In this document: piece after piece, positions 25,972 through 34,283 of the stretch | How the letters are laid out: each line of letters opens with the position of its first letter | Numbering within the stretch: position 1 is the stretch's first letter | DNA from: Mucilaginibacter terrigena | GTDB taxonomy: Bacteria > Bacteroidota > Bacteroidia > Sphingobacteriales > Sphingobacteriaceae | Length of the DNA stretch: 64,000 nt | Direction of reading: 5' to 3' | Assembly: GCF_004168255.1 (NCBI RefSeq) | Contig: NZ_SEWG01000002.1 | Coordinates: 124,001-188,000, forward strand | Translations under genes and position numbers: made by a program | Notes under the pieces: model-generated | Databases searched by the model: none | Seen by the model: only the letters and a program-made list of their open reading frames with translations | Told to the model about the DNA's origin: nothing

Positions 25972-26122
25972 ATTTACACTGGCTTCGCGTGATATTCATA
26001 TGCTGACCTTTATAGTCTAATAAGTGGCATTTTAAAAAATGCCCGTACCCGCTCGTTAGGAATGATCCCAAATTCTGCAGGGATAAAGAAAAAGCATAGC
26101 ATAATATTTAATCCGGCTCCAA

Positions 26123-26494
26123 ATGAATAAACGTTTACTTATCGTAGATGATGATGCCGGTGTACTTGATGTAATGAAAGAAGTTTTTGAATACGAAAAC
26201 TTTGAAGTAAAAACATTACAGTGCACCAGCGATATTTTAAATGATGTTGCTGCATACAACCCCGATGTAGTTCTGATAGATTATATCCTTACCGGCATAA
26301 ACGGCGGCGAGCTTTGCCATCAGTTAAAACATCACGATAAAACCGCTCATATGCCTGTTATAATGGTATCGGCATATACAAATGTGCTAAACTCTTTAGG
26401 CCACTACGGTTACGATAGTTTTATAGCTAAACCGTTTGATATTAATACGCTGTTAGCCGAGGTAAATAAATATTGTATAAATACAGTTATATGA
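26123..26494 (+). CDS. Single-domain response regulator
   Basis: A 123-residue receiver with intact residues: DDD at 9-11, phosphoacceptor Asp53 in LIDYILTGINGGEL, MVSAYT and Lys103 in FIAKPFD. There is no output domain. It is preceded by the 21-bp-spaced palindromes and followed by a small OB-fold gene 99 bases later. The partner kinase is not in the immediate neighbourhood. Confidence 0.88.
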   Translation: MNKRLLIVDDDAGVLDVMKEVFEYENFEVKTLQCTSDILNDVAAYNPDVVLIDYILTGINGGELCHQLKHHDKTAHMPVIMVSAYTNVLNSLGHYGYDSFIAKPFDINTLLAEVNKYCINTVI

Positions 26495-26593
26495 AATACG
26501 TATTTAACACCATTTTAAATAGTATTAATACTAATTCTGATATTTTTTGGAAAGACAAATTTTGCCCGGCAAAATTTAGTGAAGGGATAACAG

Positions 26594-26944
26594 ATGCTTA
26601 GCAACTCGGGTATTAACAAAGTATTACTTTTAGGGCAGATTACCGGCGACGATTTTATATACAAAAAGGATACGATCGAAAACTACCTGCATTTTACACT
26701 GGTAACTACCGAATCTATCAAAAAAGGCGTTTTAAATGTCGAACACAGCGAGTATCATAAAATAAAAGTACCTGAGAAACTTTTATCATTAGATAAGCTG
26801 CAATTGTTGCCCGGCCAGATAATCTATTTAGAGGGCAGGATCCATACTTCATCCTTTGTTGACGAGAATAGAATTAAACGTTATAACGTTGAGGTGTTAG
26901 TTAGCAAGATAGAAGTGCTTAAACTGATAGCGGAACCGGTTTAA
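26594..26944 (+). CDS. Small single-stranded-DNA-binding (OB-fold) protein
   Basis: A 116-residue protein with SSB features: INKVLLLGQITGDDF at the start, HFTLVTTE, EYHKIKVPEKL, and LLPGQIIYLEGRIHTSSF, in SSB order. It lacks the Gly/Pro-rich linker and acidic C-terminal tip of housekeeping SSB, so it is likely a specialised or accessory OB-fold protein. No recombination or competence genes are nearby. Confidence 0.7.
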   Translation: MLSNSGINKVLLLGQITGDDFIYKKDTIENYLHFTLVTTESIKKGVLNVEHSEYHKIKVPEKLLSLDKLQLLPGQIIYLEGRIHTSSFVDENRIKRYNVEVLVSKIEVLKLIAEPV

Positions 26945-27015
26945 TAAATATAACTATTAGGAATATTTTGTAAGTTTGGGTAGAAAATGCTGAAGCTTTA
27001 AGAAAAAAATACTCC

Positions 27016-27043
27016 AAGCCGGGACAGCCCGGCTTATTTTTTG
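27016..27043 (+). terminator. Rho-independent terminator
   Basis: AAGCCGGG (27016-27023) pairs with CCCGGCTT (27028-27035) and is followed by ATTTTTTG. It ends the SSB-like transcript. Confidence 0.8.
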
Positions 27044-27125
27044 CCTAAATTATACCATTTTATCCCGAATAAATGGTGTCGGTACTTTGTCAGTAGTTTT
27101 TTTATTAAACTTCTGATTATCAAGT

Positions 27126-27168
27126 GTTCACGTTTGTTCACGCTGGTTGTGCGCGCGTGAACGTGAAC
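27126..27168. repeat. Inverted GTTCACG repeats
   Basis: Two GTTCACG units (27126-27143) face two GTGAAC units (27155-27168) across a GC-rich centre, giving a long imperfect palindrome. It could be an operator or a small hairpin element upstream of the argE-like gene. A further copy of a dispersed repeat (CTTCGACAAGCTCAGACTG) follows at 27219-27245; its inverted partner is at 57471-57495. The rest of the 26945-27322 gap shows no gene. Confidence 0.5.
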
Positions 27169-27322
27169 ATTTTACGTCATTTTTCATGGTAAGCCTGTCA
27201 AACCATTAGCGATAGTAAGTCTTCGACAAGCTCAGACTGACAAAGGTTTATTGCCCCTTTGTTCCCTTACACCAAAATCCCTACTTTTACCGTTTCAACA
27301 TCGGGAATATTCCCCGCTACAT

Positions 27323-28387
27323 ATGGCCGACATAACCGCATTGTCGCAGATGGCTCTACAGCTGCTGCAACAACTCATATCCATACCATCGTTCAGTAAA
27401 GAAGAAGACCGCACCGCCGGGCTGATAGAGCAGGCCTTGCAGCAGCACGGGGTACAAACGCATCGTAAACTCAACAATATATGGGCACGGAACAGGCATT
27501 TTGACGCGGATAAGCCAACCATCCTACTCAATTCGCACCACGATACCGTAAAACCCAACAGCGGCTACACCCGCGACCCATACGACGCCAAAATTGATGA
27601 CGGCAAACTATTCGGACTGGGCAGCAACGATGCCGGCGGATGCCTGGTATCGCTGATAGCCGTGTTCCTGTACTACCACGACCGGGAAAACCTGAAATAT
27701 AATTTTTGCCTGGCCGCCACCGCCGAAGAAGAGATTTCGGGCGTAAATGGCCTGGAACTCATTATCCCCGAGCTTGGTCCGCTTGATTTTGGCATAGTAG
27801 GCGAACCCACCCAAATGCACCTTGCCATTGCCGAACGCGGCCTGATGGTTTTAGATTGTACTGCCCATGGCCGAGCAGGCCACGCCGCCCGCGAGGAAGG
27901 TGAGAATGCTATCTACAAAGCCCTTGCCGATATCGAATGGTTCCGCAGCTATAAATTTCCAAAGGAATCGGAACTATTCGGACCGGTAAAAATGTCGGTA
28001 ACCATTATCAACGCCGGCTCGCAGCATAACGTGGTACCTGCAAGCTGTACTTTTACAGTTGATGTAAGAGTAACCGATGCCTACCGGAACGAAGAAGTAC
28101 TGGAGATCATCCGGCAGCATGTTAACTGCGATGTAAAACCCCGCAGCATCCGCTTAAAACCATCGTCGATAGACAAAAACCACCCCTTTGTACAGGCAGG
28201 CGTGGCATTGGGCCGAAAGACCTACGGCTCGCCCACTACATCAGACCAGGCCCTGCTGGATATCTCATCCATCAAAGTAGGCCCAGGCGATTCGGCCCGT
28301 TCGCACATGGCCGATGAGTTTATTTATGTAGATGAAATAGCCGAGGGGATTGAGATGTATATTGAAATGTTGGAGAAAATAATTTGA
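27323..28387 (+). CDS. argE: M20-family deacetylase, probable N-acetylornithine (or N-succinylornithine) deacetylase
   Basis: About 354 residues from ATG 27323 (MADITALS); a longer frame from 27251 is not supported. M20 zinc-peptidase motifs: LLNSHHDTVKP, FGLGSNDAGGCLVSL, the Glu pair in TAEEEISG, EPTQMHLAIAERG, the dimerisation domain, and PTTSDQALL plus GPGDSARSHMADEF at the end. It lies 242 bases ahead of argH, as in Bacteroidota arginine gene sets, which supports an arginine-pathway deacetylase. Some Bacteroidota use succinylated intermediates, so the acyl group is unresolved. Confidence 0.85.
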   Translation: MADITALSQMALQLLQQLISIPSFSKEEDRTAGLIEQALQQHGVQTHRKLNNIWARNRHFDADKPTILLNSHHDTVKPNSGYTRDPYDAKIDDGKLFGLGSNDAGGCLVSLIAVFLYYHDRENLKYNFCLAATAEEEISGVNGLELIIPELGPLDFGIVGEPTQMHLAIAERGLMVLDCTAHGRAGHAAREEGENAIYKALADIEWFRSYKFPKESELFGPVKMSVTIINAGSQHNVVPASCTFTVDVRVTDAYRNEEVLEIIRQHVNCDVKPRSIRLKPSSIDKNHPFVQAGVALGRKTYGSPTTSDQALLDISSIKVGPGDSARSHMADEFIYVDEIAEGIEMYIEMLEKII

Positions 28388-28400
28388 TTTTAAAGGGCCT

Positions 28401-28430
28401 TGTCATCCTGAACGATAGTGAAGGATCTAT
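28401..28430. repeat. REP-like repeat unit
   Basis: TGTCATCCTGAACGATAGTGAAGGATCT, the same family as 15058-15171. It is followed by a C-rich hairpin element (28467-28518) in the 242-base gap between argE-like and argH. Confidence 0.6.
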
Positions 28431-28466
28431 TAATGAGCAGTGCAATCGCCTAAATGCGTAGCGGCT

Positions 28467-28518
28467 AAACCCCTCCCTGCCACCGCGCTATCCCATCACG
28501 CCCGTCCCCGGGGAGGGA
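28467..28518. repeat. C-rich dispersed hairpin repeat
   Basis: ACCCCTCCCTGCC faces CCCCGGGGAGGGAATT across a GC-rich spacer, giving a stable hairpin between argE-like and argH. Confidence 0.55.
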
Positions 28519-28629
28519 ATTAAAAATACTTGTTCTTGAAATGACAAGGGTTATTTTGAATCCAAAAAATCGTTTAAATCTGTGTAATCCCGGTTCAAGA
28601 CAAAACGCATTTAATTATATATTTGTGCC

Positions 28630-29964
28630 ATGAGCAAGCTTTGGCAAAAAACCACAAACGTTGATAAGCTGGTAGAAAACTTTACCGTTGGCCGCGACCG
28701 CGAGCTGGACAGGCAAATGGCCGCTTTTGACGTGCTGGGGTCGCTTGCCCATACCAAAATGCTGCAATCTATAGGCCTGATGGATGCCGCCGACCTGATG
28801 CTGGTGCAGCATGAACTGAAAACCATTTACACCGAGATTGAGAATAGCAACTTTGAGATAGAAGCCGACGTTGAGGATGTGCACTCGCAAGTAGAGATGC
28901 TGCTTACACGCCGCATTGGCGAAGCCGGTAAAAAAATTCACAGCGGCCGCTCGCGTAACGATCAGGTTTTGGTTGACTTGAAACTATTCTTCCGCCACCA
29001 GTTGCAGCAGGTGGTTAGTGAGACTGATACCTTATTTCGCCAGTTGGTACAGCTGAGCGAACAGCATAAGGACGTGCTTTTGCCGGGCTATACGCACTTA
29101 CAGGTAGCCATGCCGTCGTCTTTCGGGTTGTGGTTTGGCGCTTATGCCGAGGGATTGGTTGATGACCTGGAAATGGTTTTAGCCGCCTGGAAGATCACCA
29201 ATAAGAACCCATTAGGCTCTGCCGCGGGCTATGGTTCGTCGTTCCCGCTGAACAGGACGATGACCACCAACCTGCTTGGCTTTGAAAGCCTGAACCATAA
29301 CGTGGTTTACGCGCAAATGGGCCGTGGTAAAACCGAACGCGTTATTGCGCAGGCACTATCATCCATTGCGGCAACTTTAGCCAAAATGGCTATGGACCAG
29401 TGCCTGTACCTGAGCCAAAACTTTGCATTTGTGAGCTACCCCGAAAACCTGACCACCGGCAGCAGCATAATGCCGCATAAAAAAAACCCGGATGTTTGGG
29501 AGATCATGCGTGGTAAATGTAACCGCCTGCAAGCCCTGCCGAATGATGTAGCGTTAATGACCACCAACCTGCCATCGGGCTACCACCGCGAGCTGCAATT
29601 GCTTAAAGAACTGCTGTTCCCGGCGTTTACCGACCTGATAGATTGCCTGCAAATGGCAACCTTTATGCTGCAAAACATCAGCGTAAATAAAAACATTCTG
29701 GATGACCCCAAATACACCTACTTGTTTAGCGTAGAAGAAGTGAATAAGTCGGTATTGAATGGTACGCCTTTTCGTGATGCTTACAAACAGATAGGATTAG
29801 ACATTGAGGCCGGAAACTTTAACCCCGATAAAACCGTTAACCACACCCACGAAGGCAGCATAGGTAACCTGCAAAACCAGCAGATAACCGAAGCGATGGA
29901 TAAGGTAATTAGCAGTTTCGACTTTAAAAAGGTTGAGGATGCTATTAGCTGGTTAGTTAAGTAA
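28630..29964 (+). CDS. argH: Argininosuccinate lyase
   Basis: A 444-residue fumarase/aspartase-superfamily enzyme that cleaves argininosuccinate to arginine and fumarate. Clear signatures: WQKTTNVDKLVENFTVGRD at the start, DVEDVHSQVEMLLTRRIGEAGKKIHSGRSRNDQV, TTGSSIMPHKKNPD (the superfamily signature with the flexible catalytic-Ser loop), and LLPGYTHLQVAMP. Length is normal for Bacteroidota ArgH. It follows the argE-like gene on the same strand. Confidence 0.95.
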   Translation: MSKLWQKTTNVDKLVENFTVGRDRELDRQMAAFDVLGSLAHTKMLQSIGLMDAADLMLVQHELKTIYTEIENSNFEIEADVEDVHSQVEMLLTRRIGEAGKKIHSGRSRNDQVLVDLKLFFRHQLQQVVSETDTLFRQLVQLSEQHKDVLLPGYTHLQVAMPSSFGLWFGAYAEGLVDDLEMVLAAWKITNKNPLGSAAGYGSSFPLNRTMTTNLLGFESLNHNVVYAQMGRGKTERVIAQALSSIAATLAKMAMDQCLYLSQNFAFVSYPENLTTGSSIMPHKKNPDVWEIMRGKCNRLQALPNDVALMTTNLPSGYHRELQLLKELLFPAFTDLIDCLQMATFMLQNISVNKNILDDPKYTYLFSVEEVNKSVLNGTPFRDAYKQIGLDIEAGNFNPDKTVNHTHEGSIGNLQNQQITEAMDKVISSFDFKKVEDAISWLVK

Positions 29965-30075
29965 GTCTTAAGTCGGAAAGTCTTTAGTCAAAAAGTCCGG
30001 AAGAAGGAGAAAGAGCTAAAACTATCTGGTAAATTGGTAAAATCAATTAATAAATCGGTGTAATCATTAAACATC

Positions 30076-30273
30076 ATGAACGGACAAAACCGAAACGATA
30101 TATACCCCGGACTGGAAGTTGATATCATCCTCAAAAAAGATCAGCGTAGCGGCAAGCTTACGCGCGGCGTGGTGAAAGATCTGCTCACCAGTTCATCCTA
30201 CCATTCGCGCGGCATAAAAGTACGCTTGGAAGACGGGCAGGTAGGCCGCGTTGCGGAGATTGTTGAATTTTAG
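30076..30273 (+). CDS. ywbE: YwbE-family small protein
   Basis: A 65-residue protein with the compact YwbE pattern: RNDIYPGLEVDIILKKDQRSGKLTRGVVKDLLT, then SRGIKVRLEDGQVGRV. It looks like a small beta-barrel (KOW/SH3-like). Function unknown. The codons read normally and the start ATG is 111 bases after argH. Confidence 0.85.
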   Translation: MNGQNRNDIYPGLEVDIILKKDQRSGKLTRGVVKDLLTSSSYHSRGIKVRLEDGQVGRVAEIVEF

Positions 30274-30415
30274 TTGATAGATAATAGTTCATGGTTCATA
30301 GTTGAAAGGAAACGCAATCAACTAACTAAGTAACTATCATGAACTATGAACTATGAACTATCAACCATGAACTAATTGCAGCTACTATGAACCATGAACC
30401 ATCAACTATAAGCTA
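30274..30415. repeat. Short-unit repeat cluster (ATGAACT / GTTCATGG)
   Basis: This spacer consists mostly of 7- to 10-base units such as ATGAACTATGAACTATGAACT and, on the other strand, GTTCATGGTTCATAGTT. It is also an inverted repeat overall. Such units are prone to slip during replication. The next gene begins inside the last units (start at 30416). Confidence 0.75.
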
Positions 30416-31105
30416 ATGCAACACATTACCGAACCTAAAAAAAACCTGCTGCTAAGCCTTGATGCGCATTACAAGCTGTACTTATCATTGCTGATAGGGG
30501 CAATAACCTTCTTTTTTGTGAGGCACAACCCATCGGTACCTGCGGTAACCTTAATAACCTGGATAGCCATTGCATTAAGCATCATCGTATTAGATTGGGT
30601 AACCATCCTGTGGGCACATCCAAAAGACATCCGCAAAATTGCAAGCCTGGAAGACAGCAGCCGTGCAATGATATTTGTTTTTGTAATGGCGGCTTCGCTG
30701 GTGAGTTTGGTGGCGATAATATTACTACTAAAATCAACCAAAGGCGAACCTGACGATACGGTTGCCGGTTATATTATTTTAGCAATGGCTGCTGTGATTG
30801 TTTCCTGGTGGATGGTGCACACCGTTTTTACCATGCGCTATGCCCATTTATTTTATAACACCGACGACGGCAAAAAAACACCGCTTGGCGGCCTTGAATT
30901 TCCGGGCGACGACAAAGAGCCCGATTACCTCGATTTTGTATATTTCTCGTTTGTAGTAGGGATGACCTTCCAGGTATCGGATGTGGAGATCTCCTCCAAG
31001 CACATCCGCCGCCTGGCCTGGGCTCACGGGCTCATCGCCTTCGCGTTTAATACCGCTATTGTGGCCTTAAGTATCAATGTGATCTCGGGGCTGGTATCGA
31101 AGTAG
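30416..31105 (+). CDS. DUF1345 family membrane protein
   Basis: A 229-residue protein with about six hydrophobic helices and family features: ISWWMVHTVFTMRYAHLFY-like helix 4 and the segment YLDFVYFSFVVGMTFQVSDVEISS. The family is of unknown transport role. Its stop codon abuts a C-rich hairpin repeat. Confidence 0.85.
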   Translation: MQHITEPKKNLLLSLDAHYKLYLSLLIGAITFFFVRHNPSVPAVTLITWIAIALSIIVLDWVTILWAHPKDIRKIASLEDSSRAMIFVFVMAASLVSLVAIILLLKSTKGEPDDTVAGYIILAMAAVIVSWWMVHTVFTMRYAHLFYNTDDGKKTPLGGLEFPGDDKEPDYLDFVYFSFVVGMTFQVSDVEISSKHIRRLAWAHGLIAFAFNTAIVALSINVISGLVSK

Positions 31106-31240
31106 GGGCCTCTCCCCAGCCCTCTCCGAAGGAGAGGGAGCTTACAACTTATTATATTAAAGTCTTCCCTATCGGGGGAGATTATTCACGAAGTGTATAT
31201 TTTGGTGTTCATGAGGGCTACATCGTTTAGAGGGGGGCTT
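31105..31240. repeat. C-rich dispersed hairpin repeat pair
   Basis: GGGGCCTCTCCCCAGCCCTCTCC then GAAGGAGAGGG (hairpin), followed by TCTTCCCTATCGGGGGAGA and, further on, AGAGGGGGGCTTT. It lies between two convergent genes (DUF1345 and the transporter) and may terminate both. Confidence 0.6.
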
Positions 31241-32541
31241 TACTCCTCTATCTTCGAATGTTTCTTGGTATCATTCATCGTAGTATACACCACTAACGAT
31301 ACCACTATACATCCCGTAACATACCAGTAAAACCAGTTCTCGTGGCCGTATTCTTTAAATTTTAAAGCGATCCACTCTGCCGAGCCGCCGAAAATGGAAA
31401 CGGCTATGGCGTACGGGAAGCCCACGCCCAGTGCACGGATGTGCGCGGGAAACAACTCCGCTTTTACAACAGCGTTGATGGCCGTGTAATTACTCACAAT
31501 TAGCAAAGCCAGCATGATCAGCGCGAAGGCTACCCAAAAGTTGTGGGTTACACTCAGGTAAGTAAAGATGGGTATAGTGGTGAGCGTACCCAGTATCCCA
31601 AAAGTGGTTAGCATGGGCTTGCGGCCTATCCGGTCAGACACCCAACCGTACAAGGGCTGTATCAGCATAAAAACAAAAAGTGTAAGGCTTGATATCAGTG
31701 TAGCCTCATTCTTGCTGAAACCATTGGTGTTCACCAAAAATTTTTGCATGTAGGTGGTAAATGTATAAAATGCCACCGTACCGCCCATTGTAAGGCCGAT
31801 AACGGTAAAAATAGCCTTTGGGTGCTGCGCCAGCGCCCTTAAACTACCCCGGGCGTTTTGGTCTACATCTTCCTTTTTATTTAAGGTTACCGATTCCTGC
31901 AAGCTGCGCCTTAAATACATCACCACAAGGGCCAGCGCAGCACCAACTGCAAACGGGATACGCCATCCCCAGGCGTGGAGCTGATCTTCGGTAAGGAACG
32001 CGCGTTGCAATAATATCAGTACGCCCAGGGCCACCAGTTGGCCCATTATCAACGTTACGTACTGGAAGCTGGAATAAAAACCGCGATCTTTTTTAGTAGC
32101 CATTTCGCTGAGGTAAGTAGCGCTGGTACCATATTCGCCGCCCACGCTAAGGCCCTGTATAATACGGGCCAAAACCAATAATGCAGGGGCTGCAATACCA
32201 ATACTGTCATAACCTGGTGTTATAGCGATGATCAGCGAGCCGGCGCTCATTAGCAAAACCGAAAAGGTAAGCGCTTTTTTTCGCCCATGCTTATCGGCGT
32301 AAGTGCCCATCAGCCAGCCGCCAATAGGCCGCATTAAAAAACCGATGGCAAAAATGCCCGCGGTATTAAGTAATTGCGCGGTAAGGTCGCCTTTGGGGAA
32401 GAAAGAGCTTGCAAAATAAAGCGAAAAGGCCGAGTACACATACCAGTCGTACCATTCCACTAAGTTACCCAGCGAGCCGCCAACGATGGACCATACACGG
32501 CTTTGAGTGGTTACTGGTTCGGGGATGGTGTTGGTATTCAT
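31240..32541 (-). CDS. MFS transporter, metabolite:H+ symporter family (KgtP-like)
   Basis: About 433 residues from ATG 32541 (MNTNTIPEP); an earlier in-frame codon at 32589 is less likely. Twelve hydrophobic helices. Signature features: GNLVEWYDWYVYSAFSLYFAS, GTYADKHGRKKAL between helices 2 and 3, and RIIQGLSVGGEYGTSATYL, as in alpha-ketoglutarate permease KgtP and proline/betaine transporters. It should import a dicarboxylate or similar solute with protons; the exact substrate is unknown. Confidence 0.88.
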   Translation of the reverse strand: MNTNTIPEPVTTQSRVWSIVGGSLGNLVEWYDWYVYSAFSLYFASSFFPKGDLTAQLLNTAGIFAIGFLMRPIGGWLMGTYADKHGRKKALTFSVLLMSAGSLIIAITPGYDSIGIAAPALLVLARIIQGLSVGGEYGTSATYLSEMATKKDRGFYSSFQYVTLIMGQLVALGVLILLQRAFLTEDQLHAWGWRIPFAVGAALALVVMYLRRSLQESVTLNKKEDVDQNARGSLRALAQHPKAIFTVIGLTMGGTVAFYTFTTYMQKFLVNTNGFSKNEATLISSLTLFVFMLIQPLYGWVSDRIGRKPMLTTFGILGTLTTIPIFTYLSVTHNFWVAFALIMLALLIVSNYTAINAVVKAELFPAHIRALGVGFPYAIAVSIFGGSAEWIALKFKEYGHENWFYWYVTGCIVVSLVVYTTMNDTKKHSKIEE

Positions 32542-32584
32542 GTGGTATGGTTTAATGGGGCAAGATAATGATAAATTCCTTTTT

Positions 32585-32671
32585 GTCATGCTGATCCGTT
32601 GGCCAACGGAGAGGTCATCTAATCCCCGATAAGCATGTCGCCTATAGATCCTTCACTACGTTCAGGATAAC
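32585..32671. repeat. REP-like palindromic repeat
   Basis: GTCATGCTGATCCGTTGGCCAACGGAGAGG then GATCCTTCACTACGTTCAGGATAAC, related to 15058-15171 and 49032-49110. CCGTTGGCCAACGG is itself a perfect palindrome. Confidence 0.6.
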
Positions 32672-32730
32672 AAAATCCTATAAATCATAAAATCTGTGAA
32701 ATCATAATTCCAAAATTCCTACCTTCCCTC

Positions 32731-34017
32731 ATGCTTTTCACCGAGGACTTTTTGCATTACGTATGGAAGTTTCGCTTGTTCGACCGGATCAACCTGCGCA
32801 CAACAGAGGGTGAGGAAATGGAAGTATATTCGGCAGGGCTGCATAACACCCACGCCGGGCCCGATTTCCAGAACGCACGCATCCGCGTGGGCGAAACTAT
32901 CTGGGCGGGCAATGCCGAGCTGCACCTTTCCTCGTCCGACTGGCAGCGGCATGGACATACCACCGACAACGCTTACGACAATGTGATACTGCACGTAGTT
33001 TACCGCGATGATGAGCCGCTGTTTAGGGCTGATGGCCGCCGGGTGCCCACGCTGGAACTGAAGGATCGGATCTCGCCCGACCTGTATAACCGCTACCATA
33101 ATCTCGTTTTCGGCAATCAAGCCATTATTCCTTGCGAGGCTACAATTGCTACAGTGGATGGGCTTACCATGCAAAACTGGCTCACGCGGATATTGGTAGA
33201 GCGTTTAGAGAAACGGTCGGAAGCGGTAGTAGCGGCTTTAGAGAAAAACCGCGGCGATTGGGAAGAGACATTTTACCAATTCTTAGCAGCAAACTTTGGG
33301 TTTAAAACCAATGCCCTGCCGTTCGAGCTGATGGCGAAATCACTGCCGCAGAGCATCCTGGCCAAAAATAAAAATAGCGCCATGCAGATAGAGGCGCTGA
33401 TATTTGGACAGGCGGGCTTTTTAGCCGATGAATTACAGGACGATTATCCGCGCAAGCTAAAACAAGAGCACGATTACCTGGCTAAAAAATACAGCCTTCA
33501 GGCCATAGAAAACCACTTATGGAAATTTCTGCGGATGCGGCCCCAAAACTTCCCGACTATCAGGCTGGCTCAGTTTGCCGCGCTCGTGGTGCAGTCAAAC
33601 CACCTGTTCTCGAAGATATTGGAGATAAGGGAAATTAAAGATCTGCGCGACCTGTTTGCCAACATCAAAATAAACCCCTACTGGGAAACGCACTACCGTT
33701 TTGATAAGGAGTCGGCGCCCGCAGGTAAAAGTTTGGGGCAGGGATCTATTGATACCATCCTGCTAAATACCGTGGTGTTATTCCTGTTTAGCTATGGCAG
33801 GCACATGAAATTGCAGCATTTTGTAAGCCGGGCATTAAAATTGCTGGAGAATATACCGGCAGAGCAAAATAATATTACCGCGGATTTTGCTACCTTAGGG
33901 GTGAATATCAACACCGCCTTTGAGTCGCAGGCACTGCTCGAACTAAAAAATACGTATTGCGATCATAAGAAATGCCTGCAATGCGGCGTTGGTATAAAAA
34001 TATTAAAACCCAGCTAA
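32731..34017 (+). CDS. DUF2851 family protein
   Basis: A 428-residue soluble protein with the DUF2851 opening (EDFLHYVWKFRLFDRINLRTTEGEEMEVYSAGLHNTHAGPDF), the GNAELHLSSSDWQRHGH segment and a C-terminal Cys cluster (CDHKKCLQCGVG). The family is restricted mainly to Bacteroidota and its function is unknown; some features suggest a nuclease-like fold. One base separates its stop from the PspC gene start. Confidence 0.85.
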   Translation: MLFTEDFLHYVWKFRLFDRINLRTTEGEEMEVYSAGLHNTHAGPDFQNARIRVGETIWAGNAELHLSSSDWQRHGHTTDNAYDNVILHVVYRDDEPLFRADGRRVPTLELKDRISPDLYNRYHNLVFGNQAIIPCEATIATVDGLTMQNWLTRILVERLEKRSEAVVAALEKNRGDWEETFYQFLAANFGFKTNALPFELMAKSLPQSILAKNKNSAMQIEALIFGQAGFLADELQDDYPRKLKQEHDYLAKKYSLQAIENHLWKFLRMRPQNFPTIRLAQFAALVVQSNHLFSKILEIREIKDLRDLFANIKINPYWETHYRFDKESAPAGKSLGQGSIDTILLNTVVLFLFSYGRHMKLQHFVSRALKLLENIPAEQNNITADFATLGVNINTAFESQALLELKNTYCDHKKCLQCGVGIKILKPS

Positions 34018-34018
34018 T

Positions 34019-34240
34019 ATGTTACAACGGATCATCACCTTTTTTGAGCGCTACTCTTTCGGGGTGTGCACCTACCTGGGCGGGCGTTTTAATATTTCTA
34101 TCAGTAAGATCAGGCTTTTTTTTATCTATTCATCGTTCCTGGCAGTAGGTTTCCCGTTGATATTTTACTTCTTTGCCGGCATCGTGCTCGATTTTCGCAA
34201 TTATATCAAACGCAGCCGCACACGTGCTGTGGACATGTGA
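34019..34240 (+). CDS. PspC-domain small membrane protein
   Basis: A 73-residue protein with the PspC-type opening (FGVCTYLGGRFNISISKIRLFFIY) and one long membrane helix. It is coupled to the DUF2851 gene (start one base after its stop). The PspC family takes part in phage-shock and membrane-stress responses; this short form lacks the cytoplasmic tail, so the role is uncertain. Confidence 0.75.
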   Translation: MLQRIITFFERYSFGVCTYLGGRFNISISKIRLFFIYSSFLAVGFPLIFYFFAGIVLDFRNYIKRSRTRAVDM

Positions 34241-34283
34241 TCCTGTTATAATTTCTGCTTTCCCGGCTGTGTTACGTGTATAC

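Noticed and set aside
26594..26944. Housekeeping ssb gene
   Set aside because: It is short and lacks the linker and acidic C-terminal tip, so it is described as an SSB-like accessory instead.
30274..30415. CRISPR array
   Set aside because: Units are only 7-10 bases with no spacers of constant length, and no cas genes are present.
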